From assembly GCA_026874595.1 (NCBI GenBank), contig CM049311.1:65387953-65451952 (forward strand): a DNA stretch of 64,000 nucleotides, in the 5' to 3' direction. A program made the translations under genes and the position numbers. The notes beneath the pieces were generated by a model. The model worked only from the letters and a program-made list of their open reading frames with translations, made no database searches and was not told the DNA's origin. This DNA is from Sipunculus nudus. Lineage: Eukaryota; Annelida; Sipuncula; Golfingiida; Sipunculidae. Positions 37,301 through 52,300 of the stretch are shown in pieces (within the stretch, counting starts at the first letter, position 1; every line of letters begins with the position of its first letter).

Positions 37301-40300
37301 AGTTTGAAAGAGGCTGGGGAGATGATCAAGGTGGTTGATATAAGTGCCATGGCCTGGGTGGGCAAAGTGTTTTATATACACTCTGGTAGTGGTGACTTTA
37401 CATACATGGTGTGTGCCAGGTCAAGACAGAAATATAAAAGAGAGAGATTGACATTTGGATTGTACAGTGAAATACATGATCTGAATGTGTGGCATCCTGC
37501 GGCCCAACCAGTACCAGGTAAGAATGCACTTCTTCAAATATAATAAAAAATAAATAAATTTACTTGTAACAGATAATTAATGAAATACCTTTTCTTCCAA
37601 TCTTACAGCATCTGCAGCATGTCCAGTGGCACTATATATAAGTGTTGAAGATCTTTATAATTATAACAGAGATGTATTGTATTTTCTTATGTCTCATATT
37701 AAAGTGAAAGGCTTTCTAATCATTCCTTAATTGATTTCCTTTAGGAATCTCTGGCATGTCCTTGGCTGACTTCATTAAAAAGAACCTACAATGCAGGCCT
37801 ATTGGACCATAGCACTTGTAGAAGACCATTACACTCAGTGTGCATGCCTGTCAAAGGGCACTTTTGATTAAATCTTCGTTTTTGCTTTAATTATATAAAA
37901 TGATAAACATAAAAATAACATTAGATATAAAGTAACAACAGGCCACACAGTTTCAGCATTAATTAACTTCAAAGGATTTCAGAAGCCTCCGCAAAATGCA
38001 GGTATTTTTTTTGGTTAAATCATGTAGGAATATCTTAAACTTTTGTTTTATAAACATTCTAGAAATAGTTTGTCTGTAACAGTTCTATTGAATATTTTGT
38101 TATTGTTACTTCCTAGATGCTTCATAGCCTGTCACATTACTGCAAATGTGTATACATATTTTCTAGTGGTATTTTCAGGTAACTGTCAAACAACTGAATT
38201 TCAATAAATATTTCAATATGGATATTGTTTATAATTCATCTCCATAATTGATTAAATATTGGTGATATATATCAATCTTTTATTTTTTACATGGACCATG
38301 AATTGGGCTAATCATGTTTTTTATTTGATTGCTGCATGCTTACATTGATTTCACATGGTAAGTTCCCCAATCACTCATGTATTATAATCATCAAGATTTC
38401 TGATAATTGAAAACCGACCTTGTGTTTTACAGAATTAATATTGCCAGAGTGTTTATTTAATTTTGTTAGGTTTACCTGTAATCAAATTTTTAACTGTTTG
38501 TTAACCTTTACTTTTTTATGTAATTTTTATCATGATCATTTAAGGAAAACTAAATACAAATTGTTGCCTTCTTTCATGGACTTTATATTACATGTAGACC
38601 ATCTTTATATAAAAATGCAATTGGCAAGATAAACATGTTGATTGCATGGGAAGTGTTTAAAGGTATTAATTAGTCGCCAGTATTATAATGTCAAAGAAAA
38701 AATGACCTGTGAGTTTTAGATTCTTCTTAATTTAAGATTCAGGGAACTGTTGCAATCACACTTTGCCTGACTTAAGCACAGTAGCAGGTCTATTTACCTT
38801 GGTTGCCATAGTGACATCATAATTGTTACCATAGTAACACACAGATGAACTGGGGCTTTAGTCACCTTGCTGTCTTAAGTCACCTTATTGCAACAGACCA
38901 ATGCTACTTATGTTACAGATGGTGACTTTTTAATTTTTAGTTTAAGTTTGTGTAACAATTATTAATTTTAGTGGACATTTAATGCACAGGAAAGAAAATC
39001 ATTTGGGATTTGGAGAATGTAATTCTTTTGGCTTGTTAATGTTTATTATGTATATTTATTAGGCTTCTATCTTGCTTTGTACAGTTCCACTGAATGTTCC
39101 AAAGAAAGTAGGAGCTCTGTGCATGGAGACCAGTCTACAAATCTCATGGCAGTACACATCATACAGAGGTATATCAACATCAGACTTTGTCTGACACAAT
39201 TTGTTGAAATAATGTCGTTGCTTATATAACCAGTCAAAAATCTGATTTTAGGGTTTCTGTTAAAATAGCAGAATAATCAGAATAATTTGATTTTAGATTG
39301 GCAGAAATAAATGTCCAAGTGTATAACTAATTCTATAATTCACAAGGAGCTTATCTGGGAACTAATTTTTCAATTAATGATGGACAATTTTTTTAACATC
39401 TGTCTATAAAAGACTTTTCAGGTCCTCATTTAATTTTATATAAATATATATCATATCAAATTTCAAGGGATTATATGTATAAATTTGAGCAAGAAATGTA
39501 ACATTATTCACACATAGCTATGATCTTTTACAAAAGAGACAACCGTGTTCACTTTAAATGTAATCGCAACACACAGATAATAATGATCACAATTTACCCT
39601 AGGGCGAGAGGGGTGGCCTGGACTGCGATATGAAGTAGAACTCTCAGGAGACATGACGAGAAATGTGACGACACAGCAGACTTCAGTGATGCTAGAGTCT
39701 CTGTTACCAGGAAAGTTGTACCATGTACGCGTGCGAGCGGTATCCTTAGAAGGACCTGGCACATGGTCAGAAACCAAGTCATGTACTACATTTGTAACAG
39801 GTAATTTATGATTTTCAGTGTCATTACAAGGACATTCATTTCAAAGTGATCACCATAAGATCAGTATATGGAGCTGCAATACAAATGAAGACAAAGATTG
39901 ACAAATATAACCATGATATCCTATGTATTTCAGTCAGCTTTTTCTGGAATAATTCAAAACTTTTAATTTATCATGCACACTAAATTACTGAGCCTTTGTT
40001 TGAGTTTATCATTTTCCTTTGACTTTATCTAAGCAGAGTTTAAACCTAGGATTTTAAATTTTTTTCAAAGCCTTTAGTTTTGCTACTTTTATTATTTTGT
40101 AGCTTAATAAGGATACTATATCTGATAAAACCATGCTATAACCATACCAGATGTTTCCAATAAAACACCCCACAGAATTGTGATTACTGAGATCAAATGA
40201 AACACTATTGACTATGCTTCGTGACTGTATTTGGACAGGTGTGAACCTTGGATGGATGTGTTTTCATGATGATAAGTTTGTCACAAGTGTGCCCTTTTAA

Positions 40301-43300
40301 CTTGACCTCAGTAGGAAAAATTTTCCCAGGCAACCACAAAAACTTTGTCAGGATATTTATATAGATTTTGATAATGGGACATGTAAAAGTTTCCTCGTGA
40401 CAGCACAGTGACATCAACAAAGACTGATTCATCTTAATGTTTGATACTTGTCCATGATTCTGTATTTCAATTGTTCTTTGTCCATTGTTTCTCAGACACA
40501 CATTACCAAGTTCTGTAATTTATAGATGACTTTTAACCAGTCCAATGTTCCAAAGTGTCCTCTTTATGCCACAAGAAATATATTGTGTGCCAATTGCAAA
40601 TTGTGTGTATTTAATTAATGCTATTTTACTAACGGTTTCCAAATTCATCTTTCTTGAGGTATGTATAGTTAAACTATATAGTACCTCTTGACAAAGGTCC
40701 CTTTTTTCCCTCAAATGTACTTATTTATTCCCCCATTGATAGTATAGGAGCCCTTTTGTACCTGCAATGTACTTGCTGTAAAAAAATTAGCTGGTCCCAA
40801 TTTGAACAATATATCTCAACATTTTTAGCTCAGCTGACTATAAGTCATCTGAGCTATAGTCGTGGTCCATTGTCCGTCGTCAATCTGTCTGTCTGTCCGT
40901 CCATCCGTAGATGTGGCACGTTTTGAAACCGTAAGACCTAGGAATCCAAAATTCGGCATAGTGTTAGATGTCCCCAAGATCTCCTACCAAGCCGAAAACT
41001 GGGTCTTTGCGACTTTGTTCCTTTGAGAAATTAAGGAAAAACCTCAATTTTTTATTAAAAACCTATTTTCACACTTCAGGGCTGCCTAATATCAAAACCA
41101 CTCATCTGTTTTTCCTCATATTTACCATAAATATTCCTCTATATAGTTCCTATGTACATGCATGAAATTATGTCTGTATTATATAATTTAAGAAAGTTAT
41201 GGGCCAGAACATAATGCATTTTGTAAAAAATCAGGAAAGATATTTGATCACTCAACACAAAACTTGTTAAAGCTATGGACTTTTTTTCAAGTAAAATAAC
41301 TTTAATTTATCAAAATTAAATTGTATACCCAAAATCAGATAAAAATCTTTTAAATTTTTTAAAATATTAACAAAAATAAAAAATTGGTACCTTAAATTTT
41401 GCCTAACTTTGACCACGGCACATTTTTTTCCTGTAAGTACTGTGGATTTAATTTTCTCAGCATGTTTTTGTTAGCATTTTGTCTGTTAACACAAAAAATT
41501 TGAAACCAGTTGATAAAAAACTGTAGATTTTATTCAAGTTTTCAAGCACCATGTAACATATTGTTTACATCAAGTTAGTGTTATGCAGTTTGCAAGAGCT
41601 CAGCTCCCCAGCTTAAGCTCTCAGTTCCTAAAATTTGGCATACAATTAGATGTCTCCAAAATTCCCTACCATGCCAAGAATTTGGTCACTAGGACTTATT
41701 ACCTTTGACATATTAATGAAAAACTTCATTTTTCAATTAAAAACCCATTGTTACACTTCAATACTGCCTAATATCAAAACCACTGATCTGACTTTAATCA
41801 TATATAATATACATGTTTTTCTATACATTCTCTGTGCACATGCCAGAAATGATTTCAGTATTGCGTAATTGTTTTAAGTTATGGGCCCAAACATAATGCA
41901 CTTTGTAAAAAATCAAGAAATATATTTACTCCCTTAACAAGGGGCTTGCTGAAGCTAGAGATTTTTTGTCAGGGATGTACCGGTAACATTATTTAATCAA
42001 GATTCAATTGAATACCCAAAATTAGTTCTGAATTTTTTAAATTTTATAAGTTATTAGTGTAAATATAAAATTAGTACCTTAAATTTTGCCCAACTTTGAC
42101 CATTTTACTTTTGTTTCATGTGAGCTCTGTTTATACAATTTTCATATCATGCACACATAAGGATTTCAGCTTTTTAGTTTAGAAAGCTGAAAGGAATTGG
42201 CCAAAAATTGTAGCTTTTATTAATGTTTTTATGAGACCATGTCAGACCTTGGCTCTCTCCAGCCACTCTTGAGTCACCTGTATGTTGACCTTGTTGAACT
42301 TTCAGCAAATTATGCACGCATGAGGCAAGGCATATACTGGGACAGCCAGGCAGCTTATGGCCAGCCACAGTTGATCCAGGTGTCCAACCCAACTCATCTA
42401 GTAGTTTTTACCAACAACATAACAATAAACAATAAATTAATCAATTTTTATTGGTTTTTAATAACAAATTAAAGAAAAATAGAAAAGGAATTTGTTAGTT
42501 TATAATAATAGGGAATTAACTTGCAGTTACTGATGATATAAGAATCTTGTATCTGACACAAATGTGCTACCCGCCTAGTGTATGTCAAATGGAATGTAAT
42601 AAAATAATGAAATAAGTTAGGGAAAACATGATTTCTGCGGTGCATTAACAGGTCAGTTTATATTAAAATGAAATATCAGATCATAAAGTGTAGTTGGAGA
42701 GACAGAGTTAATAATATTTGGTTAAGTTGTCAGCTGTTGTTGTCATCATGTTTGTTTACATTTGTGCTGACGACACTGGTGGATTGTTCAATAGTATTTT
42801 GTTTATTATGTAAGTAAATGGACTTACTGTACCATGATTTATTATAATTAGATGACAGAAGGTTCTAGAGAATTCAGGTAATGTGTAATTTCCAATAGGT
42901 AAATTCTAGACAATCCCGTAGGTGCCAGTCTTGACAAGAAACGACTTGATTATTCTAGAGACTTCTAGAAGTTTCAGTTACCCAGGTATAAATAGGGCGG
43001 TGTCAAGGCCGGTCAGGGAGAGAAGTGAATGAATTTGGAAGTTACCGTCAACTGGTGACAGGTCGTTTTATGTCAACGACGGATCAGTTGAACACCAAGC
43101 GGGGTGTGTTCTAAATTCCGTGAGGACAGTATTAGTCCTGGAGAGAATATAGATAGTTGTAGCCGATCAGGGCGTTAGAAGATAAACATGACTTGTATTT
43201 GTTGAAGACGTTGTTATTGTAAGATTGGAACCAGTCAACGACGACGGTGGCCAATTGTTGGATGTTACCGGAATAAACTGTGTTCTTCAGTTCAGACAAC

Positions 43301-46300
43301 GAGTGGTATTTTGGACTTTTCAGTGTGAAAGAACTCTGGAATATATGTCCGCTGCGTGTGTGGTGTGACAGTATCGATGGATAGAATGTCACGTATTCCA
43401 AATAACACCATGCAGTCACCTATGGCATTTTTCAGTTCAATTTTAATAATAAAAAAGTAAATCATATTATTCACTACTAATCATTAGGGATCATATGAAG
43501 GAAATTAATGATAGACAAAGATGCAGTTGATAATATTAATCTAGATTCCTACTGTGTCTAGTGTGTACATTGATGTGAAATTAGTCCAAAATGAATATAT
43601 CACATTTATTTTTTTTTAATATAAATAAAAGCCATAAAACCAGGTACTTATGATCATTATTTAAATGTGTGAATTTTGTACATTCTGGATTCTCAACACC
43701 ATTGTTTGGTGAAAACTGAATAAATACCAGACATGGTGGGAATACTTTGCAATTGTATTTAAATACGAATATGAATGTGTACTCCATTATAAAATTTCTT
43801 GCATAAAGAATGGGAATTCAGGTAAAAATGAAAGTATATGATACCAGTGCAAAAACTTTCCAAATGTATTCATGAATGCATTCATGAATATATTCTTTAA
43901 TATTATTTTAATAATCATTTCAGTTATATTTCATTTAAAAAATCATACGATTCTCTTATTATTTTTAATAAAAAATTATATCTTGGACAATATTTGTAAT
44001 TTTTTTAATAAATAGTTAAACTCTTATATTATATATTCTGCTAATAAGTTATATGGCCGAGTCAAAATCTGTGTGACAATAGTACTCCATTTGTTAATTA
44101 AATAAATGAAATCAATTCTCTTCTCTGTCTCCAAAGGTACTATCAAAATCATACATAAGCTTAACAACAACAACTCATAATACAGCTTATACTTATTACC
44201 ACACAAAACCAGCATGTGCCTCATTTCTAATTCATATTTTTTTATCATATATAACAGCTGAGCGCCATGACCCATAGGTCCCTTGTTTTATCATATATAA
44301 CAGCTGAGCGCCCTGACCCATAGGTCCCTTGTTTCTTAATTGTATGCATTTGGTACCTTTAATGTGCTTTAAAAATGACCCAATGTACCAAAGACAAATA
44401 TATTCCAATCCAGTGTTTCAAAAGTCCTTAATGAAATATTTCTAAATAGAATTTTCCAACAACTATAAATGATTTCTATGCTTTCTTGTCTTTGCTTCAG
44501 AGCCACACCTTGTGTTAACTGATGGGTATAAAGTTTTTGAATCAAAATTAAATGGAGCTGATCAGTCTGAGTTGACCTCAGTGACCTGTCAGGATTGTTA
44601 CATCAGAGGTTAGTAGGTATTTTGTCAGTTGACTGTATGGAACACATAAAAATATAGTAGAAATAATTTGCTGATATAGCTCTATTTACTGGTGTAATAT
44701 ACTTAGAGTTTTATGTGTCACACCCAGGCATTACACCACAGATACACTCGATCTCTGTCAATTTAAGTTAATCTGATTAACATCACAATTGCATTATTGT
44801 GAATTGACAAAGATTGCACAGTATATAATTTTTATGCATCAGATTTAATTCATGATGTAGATAATTAAAAAACAAATTGTTTCTAATTAAGATATATTCT
44901 TTCTATCAAATATTATTTTTAGTGTTGTTATTCACGTTTCAGAAGTCATCACAGGGGGAACAGATTTGATCTGGACAACTGAAAATGGTCGGCTGTTTTA
45001 TTTAAGTGACAAGGGATCAAAACAGATAATGAACGTTGAAAATGCTCAAGTGGCAGCATTTGACTGGCTGGGAAAGAAGGTGTACTGGTGGAGTGAGAGT
45101 GAGGCTGGGGTAACTAGAATTTGCATATTCATGACGGAACTAGTAGCAATGGTTATTTGAATTTGCATATTTATAAGGGAAATTTTGTTGTATTAGCAGA
45201 AATGGGCTTGCCATATTTAATCTTAATATTCAACCACTAAAAAATAAAGAGTATTTTCCTCCAAGCTTGTAACTATTGACCCCATTTTATGAAGTATTCC
45301 ATCTTTTATGGATAAATATATGAAGTGATTTTTTTTGTGCTAACCTGCCCTTAACTGAGTTCTTCTCCTGTGTGGAACTCCTAAATTATATACTGTGGTT
45401 GGCTTAATTCTTGTTAGTGGGGGTTTCAGTTTCACAAAATTTGTGAAGAGGAAAATATCATGAAAATAAAACCTCCATTAATTAAACGCCACATCTGCAG
45501 ATGTGAACTGTAATTAGGGCCCCACTTGACAAGAGGTGTCAGTCTGTCTGTCCTTCCGTCAGTGATTCTTTCTTTCGTTCCCACTATCTCAACAACAACA
45601 TGCTTGAGCTTTCTCCAGTTCTCAGGGATGATGGGTAACCATAAGGGTTTCAAACTTTTTGAATTACAGACCTGTCAGAATTCCAATATGGCCATAACAG
45701 CTGGATCAGTGATTTTCTTTTGCACTGATCTCTCAACAAGAACATGCTTCAGCTTTCTCAAATTTATAGGGATGATTGGTACCTGTGAGGGCTCCAACCT
45801 TCCTCATCAAATTACACACCTGCTAAAAAATCCAGTTTTGCAGCTAGAACCACAAACAGAGATTTTGTATTGCAGACATTATTTCAGACATATGTACCTT
45901 CATATGGTTTGAAACAGTAGTTCTCTTTGCCCTCATGCATATTGATAAAAACCTGTTTCTCTTTGTCATATTTTGAAACTATAAACTGTAAACTAGCCCG
46001 TCACTTCCAGAAATGCCTGGCCCTCTTTGAGGTCCATTGTTCAACCACATTTAGTATATACTGTTTCCTCAATGGCATCTCACATATACTGTGTGAGTAA
46101 TGTTTTCATTAATTTTTCTACAGATATACCGCTGTGACTTGGCCTGTGAGAGACCAGAATACGTGTACAGAGGAGTAGACGTTCAGAGTCTGGCTGTGGA
46201 TTCATTGAAAGGCCTACTGTACTGGGCTTCAAGAGACACTGTCTGTCAGTCATCTCTCAGTGGTCAGAAATACAGGGTTATCCACCGCAAGAGTCCGGTA

Positions 46301-49300
46301 CCGAACAATCACGTGGTGGCTGGGCTGACCCTTGACCTTGCAACTGGAACACTTTATTGGTCCATTCAGCAGACTAGTAGTATCTACACTCTGTACAAAG
46401 CAATGCCTCAAAATGGGTTTAACAAAGAACTGCTTGCTTCAGCTGATACAAGTAGCAGGTAAGAACTATGTTCAGTCAATTTGTTTACTTTGAACTCATA
46501 ACAGCAGTAGGCCTAATGACATGATTCTTCTACAAAGATAAGGGTTGAAAGTGAGTAAAGAAGTATTTTTTAAAAGTGTTATTTTCCTGTCCATTTATCT
46601 TTCTCTTTATTTTGAAAATACTCAATATATATAAAAAATTATATATATTAAAATATAGCTTTATAATAAAAATATTTTATCAAGAAACAGGGACCACCTC
46701 GACCATTCCTGCACATATGCAAAATGGTAAATTCTCATTCAAATTCTGACCACTGATGCAACTAGTATAAAGTTATTAACATATGGCTGATTTTTACCAA
46801 ATGAACAAAATGTATGTCCAATACTTTAGTTTAAATAGTAATGATTTCTGCATATAAAGAAATCATGGAGGCAGGCTTCATTTTTATTGCATCATATCAC
46901 AAACTGCTTCTTAAATAATTGTTGATCATTTGCAGCTCTCACTTCCTACAGCTGGTGGAGAATCATTTCTTTATCCTTGGTCCCAAGAAACAACCAGCAG
47001 TCCTCAGTTATGATGGCAAGGTGGAGGCCCATGTCACAACCATCAAGCACTGTGTTAAATCCATGGCCCTGCGCCACCCCTCTCTCTCTCCATATCCAGG
47101 TACGCACAAAATGCACGTATCTTCCTAGAGAGTACACAACTTATATCTAGTATTCATGTGTGACTGGACTGTGTTTCAGTGTATGTTTTCCTATAGGCCC
47201 TCTGATTTTTACTAAAAATGTTTTACTGTATGTGCCAAAAAATTGATTGCTTTATTTTTTTATTCATGTTTTATAATGAGGTGCAATAGGTTGTCAAATG
47301 TTAAAGGGGAATATGTGATTGGTAAATTAAAATACATTCATGTACTGTTGTAAATCTTGTACCATACTCAGCTAATCTTGATAGATACAGATAATCTTGA
47401 GAAAAGGAGAAACTTGAGAAACTTCAGAAGAATGTGTTTTCTACTAAATGTAGAAAGAATTTCCACAAGACATTTAATTTTTGCAACTTTGCTGACTTCA
47501 TATTTTTTTATGATTTGACTGAATGTGATTATTTTCAGATGGCTTGGACAGCTCTTCAACCAGAGTTATTCCTAAAATGGTACATGGCAGCACAATACAC
47601 ATCAGCAGTAATGACAACAAGATTCTTGTTAGCTGGGCTCATTCATATATCAGTTACGGAGACCTGTTCTATAATGTTCATATCAAAACAGAAGCTGGAC
47701 TGTTGATCCCAAGAAATGTGAGTACACGCACAGTGAATTTATCTTAGTCAAACCAGCGTCATCATGTTTCTTCAATTCGCTTGTCCACCAGTCTGAATTA
47801 TTTAGAAATTTTAATTTTTGTGCAGGACATTCCTTGAAAAAAATTATGCTCCAAAGCAATTAAACAAATCTAGAACTAGATCAGCCCCAACATTTTATGC
47901 AGTCTTTGTTGGTCAGTGTCTTCCCCTCCACAGTATAGTAGAAATTACTTTTTTGTCTAATCTGCCAATGGACAAAACAAACAAACAATCAAACACAGAT
48001 GAAAAAGAAATCTCCTTAGTGTTAATAAATGTTACAGCTTGTGTAATACTGTGTTTTTATCAGGGACTGCAGCAGAACTTCACGGATGTGACCAACCTGT
48101 TGAAGCCATACAGCACTGTGAAAGTCTCTGTCAGAGCTTACAGTCTGTGGGGTTCTGCTCCTGTGGCTGAGGCTACTCTGAAAACACCAATGTCAGGTTA
48201 GAAACATATCCTTGTTTTTAGTTCAGCTGACAGAATGTCATCTGAGCTATAGTGATCAGCCTTTGTCTGTCGTCCTTCTGTCTGTCTGTCCATCTGTCCG
48301 TAAACCAGGCACAAATCATAACCCCTGGATCTAGAATCTTGTAACTTGACATCCAGGGAGGTCCATGAAAAATCTCCTTCCTAAGCTGAAATTATTCTCT
48401 GTCACCTACATCCTCTGAGCTATGGGGCTCAAAATTTCCCCCAGGAATCATTAAAAAAATTGATACAAAAGCTCCAGTAACTAATGCATTGATCCCTATG
48501 ATTCTTTGCATTCTTATGGATCATGGAATGTTTCATCAGTTCCTGCTGACTGGTGGCACGACATGGATTTTCCCCCCAAATTTTTAAGCATTTTTTTCTA
48601 TTTTTAGACATTCAGAGATGTGGTCATCTGTTAACAGGGTACAAATTGTAACAATTCAACATAGAAACTTCTTATCAAAAATCTAGTAAATTCCATGAAA
48701 AATCTCCTTGGAAACCTGAACTAAGGCCTCTGTTGCCAATATCCTTTGAACTATAGGGCTTGTAAGTACCCCGCAGTATAATTAAAAAATTGATACAAAC
48801 CTTCAGTTTCTGAATAACTCCTGCATTCATCACCATGATTCTTTGCATGCACATTTATCATGGAGTGTTTCATCTGTTCCTGCAGACTGGTGGTGCCAGC
48901 TGCATTTTTTCAGATTTTTATGCATTTTCTTTAAATTTTTATTTTTGAGACCTTGAAAGATGTGGTTGTCCATTATGAGGGAACAAATCGTAACCAGTGC
49001 ACATAGAATCATCAAATTGACATCCATTGAGGTCCATGAAAAATCTCCTTGGAAACCTGAAATTAGGTCTCTGTTACTCATATCCTTTGAGCTATGCTTC
49101 AGTTAAATGAGAATACCACCTACTAAATTTGGCATTGAGATAATAAAATTCCATTTGTGAAAGTCCTTCTAGTTAGCTGAGAGCCATGGCCCCTGGGTCA
49201 CTTGTTGTGTTTAAGGCTTCAATACCATCAAATAAGTGATGACCCTGTATCTAGCCAAAGACAAAGTAAAGATTTAAGAAAATGATGTGACGCTGTACAA

Positions 49301-52300
49301 TTAATGGAAAACCTGTATTGACTTTTTATTTGAGTTATATATTACACCAAATTAAAACAAAGCAATCCAACAGGCAACAGAAAAACAAACAGATAGGGAG
49401 ACAGACAAAAAGACATGGATTGCAACCTAATCATCAGCTGATTATCATATGTTAGAATATTTCTTATATAAATGTGATTTTCATTTCAGTGCCAAGTGCT
49501 CCCAACAATTTGAAGGCCTACACTTACTATAATAGAACTGAGATGTTTGCCAAGCCAAATGTGACAATCTATGTATTTTGGTCGAAGCCACACTCTTCAA
49601 ATGGTGCCTTGAAAAAATACAATCTGTATTACAAAGAGGTACAGTCTGAAAGTTGGTCTACTGAATCTGTCAAAGCTACACTGGAGAAAGCAAGGGTCCG
49701 TGCTGAAATGAATCAGACCTACCAGATTAAGGTTAGTACTTAGTCCTCACTCATGAACAGCAAATGTCAACCCATGCCAGACTTCTACCCACATTTAATA
49801 CCCCTTTCCTGATACAACAATTTTGAAATGTTTTGAACAATAAGGATTAATCAGTTTAGTTTAATTACATGAGCGTCTAGCATCTAAGCAGGAGGTATAC
49901 CTTTCATATGTAAAGTAATATAGAATCATACTGACACAAGAGTTTGTGCTTACACTGTATGATTCTGTTGCTGCTTCAAAATTAGGTCTACAAACAGTTA
50001 CATATTACACAAAATTTTAATTACATAACTCACTGTTTATTCTGTTTGCATTGGAAATAGGTCTGAACAGGATTGAAAACGTTTTGGTGGAATCTGCAGA
50101 TTAAAATCGATTTGGAATTGTGAATGCTCAGTTTGCATAAAATTGAAAAGTTTTGCATTTTCTGTGTGAAAGGGATATTAAAATACTTGGGAATACAACA
50201 TTGAGCTTTGCTTTCTGGCATCAGGCTAAAATCATCATATGTAACTTTCATGATAGTAATATGAATAATTTCATTTAAAAAGATTAACATAAATTTGAAA
50301 TTTTTTATTATTTTTTTTTGTTGATTAAGAACAAAATTATAAATTCAAGACCAAACATTTAGATGGGAAGTGGTGTTTTAATTGTTATTTACACCATGAA
50401 GTTATCTTCAGTAAAAATACAGTGGAAGTTTTCTTATTCTAAATAAACCATGGAATTCTTAGCTTAATTTAGATCACTATCTCCAGTAAATTAAAGGAAC
50501 TGTGTTGTATATATTTTTCTCTCTGTATACTTAAGTATTTTGATTTTCAGCTTGAAGCTTGTACAGAGGTAGGATGTGGAAAACAGACACCAGTAGTTAA
50601 CATAAACACCTCAGGTAAAGGACTCTTCTTTTATATAAGATAAGATAAGATAAGATAAGATAACATTTATTAGCCTTCAGTTCCAGGAATTTGTTGTTGA
50701 CTTGCAATTCATTACATAAAAAAAAAAAATAAATAAGTAAATAGATAGATAAATACATAAAAATAATACAAAAATACATAAAAATCACACATAACATATT
50801 GATGCATGTAAAATTAAGCATGTAAAAATGATAAAACAGATAATTCTGCAGGTAAAACACATAATTCAAAACATTAAATTATATATCCCAGTGATGTTTA
50901 AGCATGGTTATACACTGTGACATAATAGTTTTTGAATAGCATGATAAGTACTTTAATTTGTCAACTAAAATTGTCATTCATATCAAGAACACCAGCTATT
51001 GAGAATGATGGTAGTCTTCAGGTAGTATGATCTGCAGAATGAAGTGACGTGCAGTGTTCCTACAATTACAAATATTATGGATTGCATTCAAGGATTAATA
51101 CAGACAAGAGATTTAATGTAGTCTGCATTGCAGTATGGTGAATCCTTGTTCATTTGCTACCTGTCCAGGGGCTTCAATATAGGGTGGATGTTGGGTGTAT
51201 ACCCCCCCTTTTTAGCTCAGCTGACTATAAGTCACCTGAGCTAAAGTCGTGGTCCTTTGTCCGTCGTCCGGCCGTCCGTCCGTTAACAGGGCACATTTTA
51301 AAACTGTTGGACCTACGAATCCAAAATTCTGCATACCATTAGATGTCCCCAAAATCTCCTACCATACCAAAAATTGGGTCATTAGAACTTCGTTCCTTCG
51401 AGATATTAAGGAAAAACCTCAGTTTTCCATAAAAAAGCCATTGTTACACTTCAAGGCTGCCTAATATCAAAACCACTGATCTGTTTTTTTATCAGATTTA
51501 GTATTCATATTCTTCCATACATTTTCTGTGCACATACCAAAAATTAGGTCAGTATTGGGTATCATTTTGAAGTTATAGGCCCAAATATAATGCAATTTTT
51601 TAAAAATCAGGAAATATATTTGCTCACTTAACATGAGAATTGCTGAAGCTGGAGATTTTTTTTCAGGAATATAACTTTATTTAATCAAGATTAAATTGTT
51701 TACCCAAAATTAGATCTGAATTTTGCAAATTGTTCAAGTTATTAGCATAAATAAAAAATCAATACCTTAAATTTTGTCCAAATTTGGCAGTGGCACTTTT
51801 TTATCCTGTAAGTACTGTTGATTTTATTTTCACAGCATATATACATAAGGATTTAATCTTTTAAAATCTGAAATTTCAAAGAAATTGTTTGAAAAGAGTA
51901 GCTTTTATTCAAGTTTTCATACACCATGTCAAGTGTTGTTTGTATCTGGCCCACCTAGTAGTACAGCCTTCACTTGCATTATGTAACCCACCCCAGGCAG
52001 CTTGCCTTGGCCCAGCTTGGCCACTACTAGCAGGCTTCCCCTCTGCCCTGCACTCACCCCCCCCCCAGCTGGTGCATAAACTAGATGAATGTTATAATTT
52101 TCTGTATTTTATTTTATTCTTGGACATGCTACATTTAAGATTTTGTATTGTACCACCAGGGTTACAATGATTAAAGTGCACATTTAATTGTGTCCACAAA
52201 GTGATGTATTGCTATATACCAGACATGGTGCGAATACTTGGCAAATGTATATGAATATGAATATGAATATGTACTCCATTATAAAATTTCTTGCATAAGA

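Larger units (their letters stand above)
42740..43371 (+). mobile_element. Solo-LTR-like module with heat-shock elements, TATA box and polyadenylation signal (boundaries uncertain)
   Basis: Sequence unlike its surroundings, lying between the two parts of copy 4. In order: two arrays of GAA/TTC half-sites, a CCAAT-type box, TATAAATA, about 275 bp, AATAAA at 43271, and an end reading TGTGTGGTGTGACA. This order suits a U3-R-U5 LTR. The left boundary (a TGTCATCATG near 42741 is one candidate) and target duplication could not be settled. Minus-strand open frames in it have no domain. Confidence 0.45.

Noticed and set aside
39508-39782. Minus-strand frames over the FN3-3 exon
   Set aside because: Shadows of the plus-strand exon, which fits the ROS1 domain order and phases.
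42239-42472. 77-codon frame within copy 4 of the hairpin-ended repeat
   Set aside because: No domain, and it is part of the repeat body.
45526-45912. 128-codon plus-strand frame
   Set aside because: Spans a tandem duplicated intronic repeat; no splice sites in phase with the flanking propeller exons and no domain.
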